From: Zoroaster sp. YZ-2022 | Taxonomy: Eukaryota > Echinodermata > Asteroidea > Forcipulatida > Zoroasteridae | Assembly: GCA_029582265.1 (NCBI GenBank) | Contig: CM055823.1 | Location: 7,638,761-7,702,760, forward strand | DNA length: 64,000 nt | Direction of reading: 5' to 3' | Shown: positions 11,531 to 23,165 of the stretch, piece by piece | How the letters are laid out: the number at the start of each line of letters is the position of its first letter | Position numbering within the stretch: position 1 is the first letter of the stretch | Position numbers and translations under genes: made by a program | The notes under the pieces: generated by a model | Database searches by the model: none | Told to the model about the DNA's origin: nothing | Seen by the model: the letters and a program-made list of their open reading frames with translations, nothing else

Positions 11531-12159
11531 TTATTCTTGTTAAAATTTAAGACACGCGCTTACGACGTCAAGCTTGCAGAGAAAGATAAATACGGGCTTA
11601 ACGCGCACTGTCATTGTTACTATATCTATGGGTTTATGCACCCGCAAAATTCAAAGGGAGCGTTTTACGCATAGGCCTAGCTATGAAGCTGTTTTCTGAA
11701 GGGAAGACTTTTTAGAAGGGAAATAAAGTCCAAAAACCATTTTTAAAAAAGTGGATTTTAAAGATAGTTTTCACTTTCTGTACCCCCAAAAACTGGTTAG
11801 TGGTTGCAAAAAATCCTCCAAAAAACTTAAAAAGTGGCGGTTGGATACGACAAAAATAAATAAATAATAACAAAAACTGTTGAACCATCTTATTCCAGAT
11901 GGTTGTAATCTTGAAAAAACGTTTTATTTTAAATATATATATATTAATAAAATAGTAATTAAAATATTAAATAAAATGGTATTTTGAGTAAGCTCTCAAA
12001 ATTGTTAATTAATTTATGACGGGATCAATTCATTCTTTCATTTACTGAAAACCATACTTCTCACGAGAAATGTTTTTTTTTTAAGCATTTGTTTTTCCTT
12101 CTTCAATGTTCCGATGAAATTAGGCGAAAATCAAGTAAAATCAAATCTATTTTAACAAA
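11531..12159. other. AT-rich intergenic stretch upstream of gene 1
   Basis: No coding region was recognised. At about 11700-11860 there is a degraded segment related (reverse orientation) to the inverted-repeat element at 31701-32141, ending in gtggcggttggatacgac. The remainder is low-complexity AT. It differs from the sequence upstream of units 2 and 3, so the left edge of the tandem duplication lies close to 12160. Confidence 0.5.
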
Positions 12160-12349
12160 TGACAGTAAGGTTTGTTGATTGGTTTCCATACAGCTTACTA
12201 AATCGGCAAGGTACCAATTTAAGCCAGAGATAAGAGTTGGACTTATACAGCGCCCTCATCGTTTTATAGCTCTTCAGTCTTTGTTTGGATCCTGTGTTTG
12301 GAAATTACCGTCTAACGTTGCGCATCTTCACGGTTCCAGTCTAGTCGGG
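12160..12349 (+). promoter_or_regulatory. Conserved 5' flank of thioesterase gene 1 (probable promoter/5'UTR)
   Basis: About 190 bp immediately upstream of the chosen ATG is shared with units 2 (33438-33667) and 3 (52994-53225), including gacagtaaggtttgtt, aagccagagataaga and cagcgccctcatcg. Units 2 and 3 have extra bases that break the reading frame open here in unit 1, so I treat this as noncoding and start translation at 12350. No clear TATA box. The transcription start cannot be placed from sequence alone. Confidence 0.45.
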
Positions 12350-15300
12350 ATGCCCAAAAGTAGACTTCTTTCAGTCACTCCTTCCTCCTCCTTGGTGGAT
12401 GCCCAAGTGACTATCAAAGTGACTGGACTGGAGACTAACAGCCTTGTCACTATCAGGTAAATTTAGGAGGGAAACATCATACAGTCTGTACACAACTTGT
12501 TGGTACAACCAAGCCGCATCTCATTGCCTTGTCATTTAAAATATTGTTGGTTAGTTAGCTTGCAATATTATTTCCATTATCTCTGGCGTGAAACGGCGGT
12601 TATTGTCATTGTATGGGATATTCCTCTTCCAGAGCTCTGCTATGTCAAAGCGTTGACAGCAACTCCTGGGCTACAAATTTGGCAGTAATGAATTTATAAT
12701 GGGGCCCACCATAAATGAATTTTTAGTACATATTAAACTGTAACATCTTGTTCCTCACTAGTATATATTTTGTGAAATGTGTCATTTTACAGCATTTTTG
12801 TTCACTTCCTCAAGTAAAATAGCAATGTTCCGATGATAGTCAGTAGAAATTTTTCATTGCTCTCCACATTCCTTCCTTTTTGTGTTGACCAGGTCTGTAG
12901 CTGAAAAGGAAACTGACAGAGGCACAGAAAGATTTGAGGGACATGCTCATTACAAAGCTGACGATAACGGAGTTGTATCCGTCCCTGATCAAGTGTCATT
13001 GGGTGGAACGTATACAGGTAACCTTAAAGATGCATTGCCTGAGTTTCTTATGAATTCACAGGTGTTTTCCATCACTTTTATCTAAAATTTACAGTTTTAC
13101 TTGTAGCAAGACATACAAATACTTTAACATGTCAAAGTTTCACCGTCAGAGGCATGCTTGTACATCTGTATTGACGGTTACTTTGTGAAATATTTAGTTT
13201 TCCCCAAACCATCTGTTTTTCCTTATTTCAAGAAAATATAAATGTTCATATTTTTAAAAGAAATTTAAATTGTAAGGAAACAGCGGTGAAATAGTCAGGG
13301 ACAGGCATTGCATCTTTAAGCGATAACACTTTTTTTTAAAGATAACTCCATTTACTATTTGTTTCAAGTCAATTTAGTCATCAGAGTTCCTTTTGGCTTA
13401 TTTGGTATTTGTTTTAAGGAATGGAACCTATGGGGCTATTCTGGAGCATGGTGCCTTCACCTGGCCAGCGTTTTGGAAATCGTTACATCCTAAGAGATGC
13501 CTCAAAGCCAATGAAAGTTCACCTGTTCTTGTACCAGGGTCATCTGGATATAGACACCCTACAGAGGAAGGAACCAGTGGCCGAGACAATAGCTGAGAAG
13601 TGGTACTTGGGCAAAGACGTGGAAAGAACCGAAGTTCACACTGGACGCTTGAGGGGAGCTTTGTTTAAACCAAAAGGTACCTTTATTTAGGTAGTTATCA
13701 CATTTTTGGCAGACTTGTATTCGAGTCCAAGTCCTCAGTGTCGAGTCCAAGTCTCATGCCCTGAAGCTCAAGTCAGAGTCATGAACATGAATGTTGCCTC
13801 CGAGTCTCTTACAAATGTACAAACTATTGAATTCAGACGTCCAATATTTTATTTTATTCCCAATTGGCAATTATACTACCATTAAAGGTCCTATGACCTA
13901 CTGGAACATATATTTGTCATTTGTAAATTTTTCCCCTCACATTTACACCATAAAAAATATTAATTTTTAAATTTAGGGGGTGCTTTTCGACACGCCCATA
14001 TTCCCTCATTCGTGACGTACACTTAGGCGATTCCCGATCCGCGATCCACAGCACTTGCCCAAGTATCCGTCGTATACAACGCACGGATGCTTTGAACGGG
14101 GCCTTCACAGCCAGTTCGGTATGGCTTAAAAGGCCATGCTGCTACCAGATGCAATTCCAACGATATTCCCGCTAAGTAAGAAGGCTGGGAAGGCTCCAAC
14201 GAAGAAGAGAGGTGCTTTTTAAAGCGAGAAAGACTCAGGGTAAGTGGCCATTTAGTTATACTCCCATGCATAACCCAGTCCATTTCCGTGCAAACGACAT
14301 TCAGTGTTCTCGGCATGAAAACATGCCGTGATTTTCCGCATTAATAAAAACATCGTGTCTGATTTTATATCCTGGCAAGACAAACATAAAAACATTAAAC
14401 CTTTCTCATTATGCCTGCGCTTGTTTTGAGTTTTTTAAATGATCAGAACTTTGACTCAACTGTTTCTGTTATTTCATAAAATAACACCGTAGGCTAATGT
14501 TGGCATTGCCTTGGGTGTGTGTTCCGACCGCATGACGGGGGCTTGCGCTGCGTAGAAATTCTCTGCCTTTGTGTACGTCACGAACGTTTCGTTAAAACTT
14601 CGACAATTCGGGGGTCAATTTTTGATTATTAGATAAACCATTAATAATCCACTCGATTAAAAAAAGCATTTAAAATTGTTTTTAATTCATACCAATCAAT
14701 ATAACAGCACCAAGAAATAAAGTTTGGTAAATACACTCTTCACAGGACCTTTAACATCTTATTAAGTGTATGATAACTGTGGGGTGCCATGGTCTAGCGC
14801 ATCAAACTTGCCTTCTGATGGCTGAGTCGTCAGAATGTGGGTTCGAATCCTGGCTGTGACCATAGTACTTGTGTCCTTGAGCAAGGCATTTCACTGTACA
14901 GTGCTCATCTTCACCCAGGAGTATAAATGGGTACCTGTGAGGGTAGAGGTTGATATTGTGGTTGAAAAAGCTTCCGATGCCCTACAGTAGCTCAGGGCTA
15001 TATAATCCCCAGTGAGCTGAGAAAGTTTAAGGATTGATATTGGCCCAGTGACCAGGGATAATAATGTAAAAGCGCCTTGTATCCTTTGGCAATTTGGCAC
15101 TCTATAAATCAAGTTATTATTATTATTTATTATAATTAAGACATTTAAAAATCTTTTTATGAGGGAATTTGTTCGCATTGAGTACATTTCATGCTATAGA
15201 AATGGTTATTGTCGAACAGGCCATTTTCTGAGTCACAAACCTCCGAGACGTTCGAGTCCCAGTGGTCAAGTCTGAGTCCAAGTCAGACTCAATCTGCAAA

Positions 15301-18300
15301 TATAAATCTGCAAATATAATAAGACTTGCGCATGCATGCTTCAAGTGAGGTAACTTTCCTTCTGTCAATTCTGCGTCACTGGCTCAGTCATAAAGAATCA
15401 ACAGTAGAATCTTTAGGCTGTGTCTGTCTGTAGCCTTGACAAAGGCTGTTGTAGAGCACACTTACCATGGTACCCCCATCCTGGCCCGAGAAATTCAGCA
15501 CACACAGTGCGCAGTTCCCGGAGAGGGTTCACACACGTACACTGTACAGCGAGATCAATAACTGAGTCGTGTACAGATGGATCCTTGCACACATGTTCAG
15601 ATAGCTAAGCGGAGCAAAATTATACGACCAAACTGTTCCGACACGCCTTGGTGAAGGCTAGTGTCTCTGCGACAGAATCATTGACTGGTCATGATAAGCC
15701 ATCCACAACCCATGATTCTATTACAATTCAGTTGATTCAGTCGTGGCATTTAAGGAAAATTGTAAGAAGTTTGTAGCCCATAATACTCCCCAGACCCCAT
15801 TACTGAGGTGGTTTTCAGATGTGAAGTTTTTTTCTCTGAATGCTTCTTGTGAAGCTGCTGGTAAAGGAGGAAGGGAGGACTAGATGTAGGCATATGACTA
15901 GGGCTGTGCCAGGTATCTGGGTACCCAACCCAAACTGTCATTACCCAGTCCATTTTTCGGTTCCAATTACCTGACTTTTTAAAATTTGGACTTAACATTT
16001 GAACAGAAATCTGTCACTCTTGAACAATGTTATGTTTACACTTTTACAGAAAAGAGATTACACTCCAATAAAGCCTTTGTAGTGCATGTATTTTACAGAC
16101 ATTTCCCCATACACTTTTCTCCAACTGTTTGTGATACATTGTATTGAATCATTAAGACTGCAAAGAGCCTGGCAACAGCTGCTTCAAACAACTTATCAAA
16201 CCAACAGGACAAGACGGAATGTTTGCCTAATTGTTTGCCTAATAGTTTGCCTAATTGGTTTACCTTACTAAAAAATGACAAATTAAAGAAAAGATTGATT
16301 TAAGTATGGTATCCTCTGTATTATAAAGGTCAATTTTGTTACCATTTACAGTATATGTATTTGTGCACCACCGGAGGCATGCTTTCAACAAAAATGAAAA
16401 CGGGTATCCGGGTATCCGAAGTTTCCTGATTTCGGGTATCCGGTTCCAAAAATATCCGAAAAACATATGACCCAAACATTTTGAATCGATCATCAATTTT
16501 GAATTGTTGTACATGGTTGATTTCCAAAATGGGCAGATAGCATATACACCTTCTTATCACTGCTATTACTTGTACATTATAAAGCCATTTGTTTAAAATG
16601 CATAGTTTCCTGTGTCCTGCCCCTACCACAGAAATTTATCTTGGCTTAAAAATTGTAGACAAATATTCTCATGTTTGCACATATCAGGGTCTGGTCCATT
16701 CCCCGGTGTGATCGACATGTTTGGTACTGCTGGAGGACTGACAGAGATACGTGCCGCTATGTTAGCAACTTATGGCTTTGCCTGCTATGCCTTGCCCTAT
16801 TTCAACTACAAGGACCTTCCAACACAGTTATGGGATCGAGAGCTGGAGTATTTTAGGGTATGAATAAGGGAGTAAATGTTCGTTGTGCGGTCTTTACTAC
16901 AGGGGGCGATAAGAACAAGCAGTAAAGACCAAGTGGTGAACATTTGTTCCCATCATGTTATTCAGGGCATGGAATCAGAATGATGATTCTATATTAACTC
17001 AGTGACTGGAAATAATACCCCACATGAAATCACATGAAATCACATACACACACATACACACTTGCCGGCACTCTACCAACTGAGCCATCTAGCCCTATAT
17101 AGGGGTCTCCCTAACTGTTTCACTGTTTGGGTGCGCTAGTTAGAAGTCACAAAACCAAAGAATGCACATTATCTCAGTGGTCAATGTTCAATTCCCAAAC
17201 TAGTCAATTGTTTTTTGTTCATTCCAAACAATGCATATTTTAATTTAACTGACTCGTACAGATTATGAGAATCAAAGTGCATTGAATTAAACTTAATACC
17301 CACATAACTGACTTTTTATTTGATATTTTAGGATGCAGTAGACTGGTTTTGTGAGCAACCTTGTGTGAAGCCAGGAGGTATTGGAATGGTTGGGGTGTCT
17401 ACTGGGGCTACAATTGCCTTAAGTACAGTTTCACATTTTCCTGGAAAGGTAATAACATTGTAAAACATGAATATATATCATTTCTTGTCTATGGTTTGGG
17501 ACACCTTGATGGACTTATCATTGAGTATGGGTTGATTTTGTACCTGAAAAAACGGGCTTTTGTTAACAAGAAATTGCAGCAGAAACCATTCATGTTATAC
17601 TTGAATGGAGCGATAGTGCATGCTCGTACCAATGCCCCAATAACTATTCCACTCCCGTAGATAGCGCCCTCTTTAGGTCATGGCGGAAACCAACAGTCGG
17701 GTTAGCACTAAAGCTAGATAGACTTGTATGGTGAAAAGGATAAGTAAAGACTAATTGTGCTGACACCATGTAAAAAAAAATTTTTTTAGTAGTAATGAAG
17801 TGGTTCTGAAAAGAACCAGGTGGTTACAACTCGATGTTTCGATCAATATGCTCTGAGTGTCTTCAGGAACCACTACTTAAAAAGAGAATTTTTACATGGT
17901 GTCACGGCCTTTACTTAAAGGGGCTGTATTGTCACGATCAACAGGACATGGAATCGGAGTGCTTGTTTTAGATTAACTCAGTAAATAAAAATAATTTCCC
18001 ACAAGAAAAGGTCATATTACCGTTGCTGTTACATAAATGAGCCAGCAATTTGCAGTCACTCTGTTCATCTTAAAGTAGGCCATCGATTCCATGCCCTGTT
18101 GAAAGTCTGCTCTGATCGTGACAATACTGCACCTTTAACACAAAGCTATTGCATAACCAGTTTTTTGTGTGTTTCGTTTATAGGTGACTGCAGTGGTTAG
18201 CATCAATGGTACTCATGCCCATGCGGCATATTCCTTCAGACTGAATGGGGTTTCATTGCCTTTTGTTCCGTATGTATAACTTCCTTTGTTGCATTGTACT

Positions 18301-21300
18301 CTTGCTTATCAATTGTTGCCACCTTGAAAAGGTGGCATTATTTAAGGGATGGTACACCATTGCATTGGCGGATCCAGGGGGGGCTAAGGGGGCTGTAGCC
18401 CCCCCTAAAATCGTTTAAAAAAAATTAAAAAAATAAATAAAAAGAGAGAGAGAGAGGAGTAGGGGAGGGGAGGGGGAGAATGCACTCCTATTCCCACAGT
18501 GTGCTTTGTTTTTCTCTCCCTTTGATTATTTCATTGTAATTTTTGTAGTACTGAAAAATAATCGTTTTTGATTCTCAGCCCCCCTAAAAAATATTTTGGA
18601 TCCGCCCATGCATTGGTAACCATGATTAACAATGCTTCCACAGATGAACAGATATACACGTACATATAAACCTGTAAAAGTTTGAGCTTATTCTTTTGTG
18701 TTGTCAATAAGAAAAAAGTAAAATGCAATTCAGTTCTTGATTTAATTTTGCCCTACACCGGACGTGTGTATAGCACTGTATACTCGGTGCTTTCCGAGTG
18801 TCTGTGGAAAAAATCAATTGTTTATCACCCAAAGCAAGAATTTCATCAAACTATAGCATTCAGTTCTGTTTATATGAATTTCTTGGCGGAACTTAAACCA
18901 CAAACGTCATGCACGGCAGAATATTACCAAGACGACAGCAAAATCATGCCATTTTCGGTATTCTTTAAATCATATCTAATTGCTTATGCTATAATTTTCG
19001 TTTTTGCTTTTTATTGTAGACAATTTATCATTCTTCTTTATGGTGTAGCATTCATTTAAAAAATATTATATACAGACCTGTAAATTTTCAATAAAACATT
19101 GTCACTTAGACAGGTTTTACTGTGTAATTTAATTTTTTACAGAACATTTTGAATACTACACGATCCCTGAATAAACAGAAGTCTGCATTCCCTGGACTGA
19201 TTATTTTCTTTTGAACGGTTAAATAAAGACATAAGCCTATCCCTGAATTGACGTAAAATTCATGCTGATTGGTCATTGTTAACAGCTGTCGATAGGAGGT
19301 GAAACATTTTTAACCAATCAGATCTAGTGTTAAAAAATGCGTTGAAACCTATGACAAAACCAGCGTAAGATAAGATCAATGCCTAGCTAAAATAATGGGA
19401 ATAATGGGGCCCAAGAAATTCATCTGGAATGTGTGAAAATGCATGATGTAAGTTTAATGTTGTACATGCGCATGGTAAAACGTGTCAACACGTGCGTCAC
19501 AGGCTCATTAGCATATTTTATTCTTCGCACAGAATCCGAGTAAATTTGGGCACCCAGCTTACACCCTATTCACTAATAATTCTGTCGATGACGTCATATA
19601 ATAGTCGGTACGGTGCCTCAGAGGTTTTTCTAGAAGTGTTTTATTGGAGGGCTTGATATGTTTTAATTTGTGATACTGACAAGCCTACCAATATTGCAAG
19701 AGACAATTATGTCTTGAGTTTCTATTTCAGCAAACATTTAAACAAAAATAAGTCATTCTAAGCTGCTAAAATTACCCTGAAATACTTATTTCATTTCAAA
19801 ATTTTACTTCTAGCTTTGAACCCGAGTATATTAAACCAACAAGGAATGAATCGGTCAAAAACATATTTGACTGCTTGAAGCAGATGTATGATCTAACAGA
19901 AGACAGTGGTGAAGTTTTAAAGGTGATTATCTCAGTTTACTAGCTATTTGATCCATGTGGAGTAATGATATGGAATGTTTTATAATACACTCCTTTAACT
20001 TTGCGTTGTTGAGTTTAGCAATACCCCCTTGTTGCCTACACGAGGTTAGAAAACGTGTAAGTCGTTCGGTACTTAATCTGACCTTGTTGATCACAAAAAA
20101 GCACATCGACTGGAAACTCCGTGAAGCTTGCATGCTTTCGGCTTTTAGCCAAAGCCCCTGAGTTTTCATAAAGGTAGATCTAGAGAGCCCATCTCCGGAC
20201 CAGCGTTGTCATCCTCGATTAGCTTCTCCCCCTCCTGTGACAGAAGTTTCGGGGAAACAGTTTTAATGGCCTCCCGGCGTGTCGTACAGCTGGTGTCTTG
20301 AATCTGGTTCCTCCAGGAGAGACAGAAATTCCCTTCAAAAATTGGGCAAAACTAGATGATCGGTCGGAGGCTGAAGACGTACAGTACTTATTGGCGGCAC
20401 TCAAGGTTCACTTATATCCAAACTAGAGTCAGGGTGACTCTGCCCGACCTGTCAGTTATAATGTATTTCAAACGTTTATCATGACAGCTTGAAAACGCTC
20501 CTAATTGTCAGTTTCTTTTCATCACTGGTGAGGATGATAGAATATGTGATAGTTGTTACTTTACACGTGAAGCCATGAAGAGGCTTGCAAGACACGGATG
20601 TCATAACTATCAGCAGCTCAGCTATCATGATGCAGGTCACCTAATTGAAATCCCATATGCTCCTGCATCAAGCATTGTCTACTCACCAGCGTTTGGTAAG
20701 TATGAATAATTTTGTTTCTGTTCTACATATATCCAGCTTACATTGTGATTGTTGTGTACCAAACACAGGTGATCTATCGCTGTCTGTTGACACTTATAAT
20801 TATCATCCACTTAGTGCTGAAATCAACTTGGCTATACAATTGTGCCAAACTGTTAAGAATCCTTCCCAAAATGTACCGATCACACACATGGCACAAGTGA
20901 TGATCACCATGCTTGCAGTTACCAATGAGCATGCCATGTATCAAGTACAGGACTCAGGTCGGACACTCCTCCAACCATTATGCAAAAATGTTTTCCGCTG
21001 TTCCTTGCAAAGGTTTAACATGAAACCACGTGGCCCATGGGAAGCAACTATGCATACAGGACTGTTTCCAGATCATAGTCGACTAGACTAAGCAAGCCTT
21101 CGACCCGAGTGGGTTCAGGTTAAGTTAGTCCAACTATAGTTTACATTAGATCGCAGTCGAACGTTCTCTTGGCAGACCAGTTTATGCTTGAGCTTAAATT
21201 TGACCCTAGACCCTTTATAAACCTGTGTGTCAGCTGCTTGTGTTCTCTTTTATTCACTATCACGTAGCTTCTGTGGTCGACCATGGAGGAACACCACTTG

Positions 21301-21386
21301 GAAACACCAAAGCGATGGAGGACTCGTGGCCAAAAATCTTGAGATTTCTGCGAAGCCACTGTGGTCATGAAAACTCAAAGTTATGA
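12350..21386 (+). CDS. ACOT: Acyl-CoA thioesterase, ACOT/BAAT family, unit 1 (nine exons, 432 aa)
   Basis: Exons: 12350-12456, 12893-13017, 13419-13676, 16688-16857, 17332-17448, 18184-18269, 19814-19922, 20488-20695, 21268-21386. All junctions are GT-AG with matching phase, and the 1299-nt total is close to family length. Exons 1-3 form the N-terminal thioesterase/BAAT domain (G-M-E-P-M-G-L near residue 78). Exons 4-9 form the alpha/beta-hydrolase domain (F-P-G-V-I-D-M-F-G, then A-L-P-Y-F-N-Y). The triad is Ser243 in G-V-S-T-G, Asp341 and His375 (A-G-H-L-I-E). The family hydrolyses acyl-CoA to free acid and CoA; vertebrate BAAT has Cys at the Ser site, so thioesterase activity is favoured. 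The C-terminal S-K-L predicts peroxisomal import. Oddity: E-D-D-R-I-C-D replaces the Leu-Trp of units 2 and 3. The symbol marks the family only, not orthology. Confidence 0.88.
12457..13418 (+). other. Introns 1 and 2 of gene 1
   Basis: Intron 1 (12457-12892) and intron 2 (13018-13418) have standard GT/AG ends and match unit 0 base for base apart from the 3312-3952 insertion there. Intron 1 contains none of the SINE or longer sequence seen in units 2 and 3 and is the shortest of the three. No other feature seen. Confidence 0.75.
13712..13858. repeat. Single copy of the 146-bp intron-3 repeat unit
   Basis: One copy of the unit starting ttgtattcgagtccaag and ending near ccaatattttat. The same unit is tandemly repeated three times in unit 2 and twice in unit 3, so copy number differs between paralogues. 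It is noncoding; small ORFs in it merely repeat with the unit. Confidence 0.75.
14781..15132 (+). mobile_element. tRNA-derived SINE in intron 3 of gene 1
   Basis: The head is tRNA-like with A-box (ggtgccatggtctagcgc) and B-box (gggttcgaatcc). It is followed by a conserved body (gtgtccttgagcaaggca, aaatgggtacctgtgaggg) and a tail with gcgccttgtatcc, ctctataaat and (ATT)n. The class II-like head spacing resembles tRNA-Leu/Ser. Related copies are at 24566-24914, 36351-36680 and 55588-55920, with a reverse-strand relative at 34570-34897. Confidence 0.85.
15899..16463. mobile_element. hAT-like MITE in intron 3 of gene 1
   Basis: It starts with TAGGGCTGTG, has inner inverted blocks rich in gggtatccgg at both ends, and is flanked by an exact 8-bp direct repeat CATATGAC (15891-15898 and 16464-16471), the hAT signature. 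Compared with units 2 and 3 the last dozen bases of the right end (cacacccctaca) are missing. No transposase. Copies at the same intron position are 37807-38392 and 57031-57601, so the insertion predates the triplication. Confidence 0.75.
17040..17100 (-). other. Partial tRNA-like sequence in intron 4 of gene 1
   Basis: A reverse-strand 5' half of a tRNA-like sequence (A-box ggctcagttggtagagtg when read on the minus strand) follows a short CACACA tract. Units 2 and 3 have the same remnant at about 39690-39750 and 58970-59030, but there it lies next to a complete hairpin with tRNA-like arms that unit 1 lacks. No complete tRNA can be folded. Confidence 0.5.
17761..17904. repeat. Small inverted-repeat element in intron 5 of gene 1
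   Basis: The ends tgacaccatgtaaa and tttacatggtgtca are perfect inverted repeats. The body holds a further imperfect stem (gtggttctgaaaagaacc). Shorter versions occupy the same site in unit 2 (40384-40494) and unit 3 (59622-59728). Noncoding. Confidence 0.65.
17919..18134. mobile_element. 216-bp piggyBac-like MITE in intron 5 of gene 1
   Basis: The inverted ends aggggctgtattgtcacgat and, reversed, aggtgcagtattgtcacgat are bounded by TTAA on both sides (17915-17918 and 18135-18138). TTAA duplication is the piggyBac hallmark. No transposase is encoded. The same element lies at 40516-40731 (unit 2) and 59743-59958 (unit 3), so it was present before duplication. Confidence 0.75.
18363..18610. 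mobile_element. 248-bp inverted-repeat MITE in intron 6 of gene 1
   Basis: The ends CATTGGCGGATCC and GGATCCGCCCATG are inverted copies, flanked by the direct repeat CATTG (18358-18362, 18611-18615). Unit 2 has the empty site (accattggtaacc, about 40960). Unit 3 has the same insertion at 60188-60390 with the right end lost. Inner sequence has G-rich and C-rich blocks and purine-rich (GA)n/(GGGGA)n tracts. A 5-bp duplication does not settle the superfamily. Confidence 0.8.
18740..18815. repeat. Left arm of a deleted hairpin element in intron 6 of gene 1
   Basis: The sequence from gatttaattttgccc to gtgtctgtggaaaaa equals one arm of the complete hairpin at 41078-41441 (unit 2) and 60540-60910 (unit 3). 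In gene 1 the loop and opposite arm are gone and the arm joins straight to the right-hand flank (aatcaattgtttatc). This is a deletion typical of unstable palindromes. Confidence 0.65.
18820..19813 (+). other. Remainder of intron 6 of gene 1
   Basis: Noncoding, shared with units 2 and 3. No mobile element was identified here. A purely local pair of inverted CCAAT-like blocks (gattggtcat near 19268, ccaatcag near 19314) is visible. Here unit 1 is closer to unit 3 than to unit 2 (for example agagacaattatgtcttgag). Confidence 0.5.
20769..21089 (+). other. Possible alternative 3' exon within intron 8 of gene 1
   Basis: After exon 8 a good acceptor (gtgtaccaaacacag) is followed by an open frame in phase with exon 8. 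It begins G-D-L-S-L-S and runs to a stop at 21089-21091. The first 30 or so codons are also open in units 2 and 3, where the frame then ends early inside or beside a TTAA-flanked insertion. It has no similarity to the family, whereas direct exon 8 to exon 9 joining aligns without a gap to vertebrate ACOTs, so I treat this as intron unless transcripts show otherwise. Using it would remove the S-K-L end. Confidence 0.2.
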
Positions 21387-21482
21387 ACACCAAACGGCTG
21401 ACGGAAAGATTGCTCAAACGTTTTGTTAAGTCTTCCTTCTGGGCAAGTGTCTGTGGCAAGAAATACATATAATGAATATTTT

Positions 21483-21488
21483 AATAAA
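21483..21488 (+). terminator. Polyadenylation hexamer of gene 1
   Basis: AATAAA lies 97 nt after the stop codon of gene 1, a usual distance for a short 3'UTR, followed by an AT/GT-rich stretch. The equivalent site in unit 2 (about 46545-46555) has a small deletion that removes the hexamer. Confidence 0.55.
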
Positions 21489-22700
21489 TAAATTTTGAAT
21501 TTGGACTATAGGAATATTTTTATACTGATGTTTGAGACCAGAATTTGATGGCAGATCCAGATCCAGTTATTTGAATAATTATGCCAATTTTTTTTGAAAT
21601 TGTGGCTCCAAGGCAAGAATTACTGTGTGAATAGAATGGGAATAGATTGGGAACCTTTATTTCACGTTTCTCATCATTTCATTACGATTATATCACTGAA
21701 AATGTAGACATCAGGCCAAAAAACCGGTTTCTGGTCCCATAGTGTCTGTATTTTTGTGTTTTTTAATTTAATTGTTTTTCTATGTTTCTATGAAACGATG
21801 TACAATTGCAGCTGTAATTGATGCATCGATTTTGCTGCGCTGTTTTAAATGACGTTTTCTAAATTCCAAAAAAATTAATACAAAGTTTCTTGGGAAAGAC
21901 AAAACGTAATAATAGGTGTAGCGGCAGCACTTCATCAAGGGAAAGACAAAACGTAATAATAGGCCTAAGCAGAAAAAATAGAACCACAAGTGTTTGTTTT
22001 TAACAAACACGAGGTGTACTGGTTTCGGGGAAAGTGTAGCTTGGAGCAAGCGATAACTTAAGTTATCTTTTACTTTTACCAGTGAGTGTCAACCGTAAAA
22101 CAAAGTAATTTATGGCCATAGGTCAGACCTTCAGTTTCCAATCATTTATTTTACGGTGAACTGGAAAAAAATATAGAATACAGAAAACAATACTAAATAT
22201 CTTGTAATACAAGGTTAAACTACTGATCAAGAAAGTGTATACAAATCACAGAAGAATATAAAAATTAACTTGTTAAAGTACTTTATGAAGATAAGAAAGG
22301 TGTGATACATGTAACACTAATTCAAGAGGTCACTCTGACATGTTTAAGTATAGGAAATTTTCTCAAGACAGTCTGTACATGAAATATAAAGAAACCACTC
22401 ATTTTGCCTAAATCTTCCGAACTAGTCAGAGGATGGAAATTACTTTACTGTGGTTCAGGGATGGTTCACATTAACGGAATGATCTGGTCATGAAATCAAT
22501 AACAATGTGGTACTCTAAGTGAGAGATAATTGACAGTTTTAACTTCAAAAACAGGAGCAAAATGTCTAGCTGCTCAGTCCATGTGTCATAATGCTGTGTG
22601 TGAAACAAAGAGCGCCACCAATTGATACAATGTAGCAAGGGAAGGTGGACCACAGAGGCCATCACACTCCCCGTCTCAAATATGAAAATAAACAGTACAT
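21489..22700. other. Spacer 1, proximal part, no gene seen
   Basis: AT-rich DNA shared with spacer 2 (46556-47700) at high identity. Small ORFs here are not shared in frame with their counterparts and resemble nothing known. An internal 50-bp direct duplication (gggaaagacaaaacgtaataatagg, about 21891-21965) is present in spacer 1 only. Confidence 0.5.
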
Positions 22701-23165
22701 TTTTACTGATTACTGAGGTAAGGGACCGTAAGAGTTCAAAAGTCTAAGACTATTCTGCCGCAGGACTTTTAAGATAGGTGCCTTTTGTATGAGGACATGT
22801 TCTAAAATGGGTACGTGCCGTCTCAAGTAGTTGCAACGCATTCTATCACTGCATACCATTACTTCCACTTTGTGGACTCTTCCATCGTCACTTGGGTATG
22901 ACTTTGTGACACGTGTAAGTGGCCAATTGTTCCAAGGGAGTTCCTTCTGCCTTAGGAGTATGACGTCTCCGTCACAGAGGGCTGTAGGTTCTGAAGATAT
23001 TCCTTTTGCCATTGAGTCCAGAATTGATCTGAAAGGTGATGGGCTCATCGCCAATGCAATCCCATTCAGTGACACTACATCTTTGTTGATTTGTTTTTCA
23101 AATTGTATTTTTCGTACAAGATGATATGAGTCCGTAACTATTTGCGTTGTTTGTCGGTTTGACAA
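22700..23165 (-). pseudogene. BEL/Pao-type retrotransposon fragment (DUF5641-like integrase C-terminal domain)
   Basis: The minus-strand frame shows the signature found downstream of BEL/Pao integrases: C-D-G-D-V-I-L-L-R, then L-P-W-N-N-W-P-L-T-R-V, then Y-P-S-D-D-G-R-V-H-K-V-E-V. The rest of pol is absent on either side, so it is an isolated 3' fragment. A second, more damaged copy is in spacer 2 (47700-48145), duplicated along with the locus. No function expected. Confidence 0.75.

Noticed and set aside
12179..12349. N-terminal extension of gene 1 upstream of 12350
   Set aside because: The frame is open only in unit 1; units 2 and 3 have insertions that break it, and family proteins start near the chosen Met.
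17332..17448. BAAT-type amino-acid N-acyltransferase call
   Set aside because: The nucleophile codon is Ser in all three units, as in acyl-CoA thioesterases, not Cys as in vertebrate BAAT.
20645..21091. Independent 148-codon protein gene
   Set aside because: It overlaps exon 8 out of frame and intron 8; the frame is not maintained in units 2 and 3.
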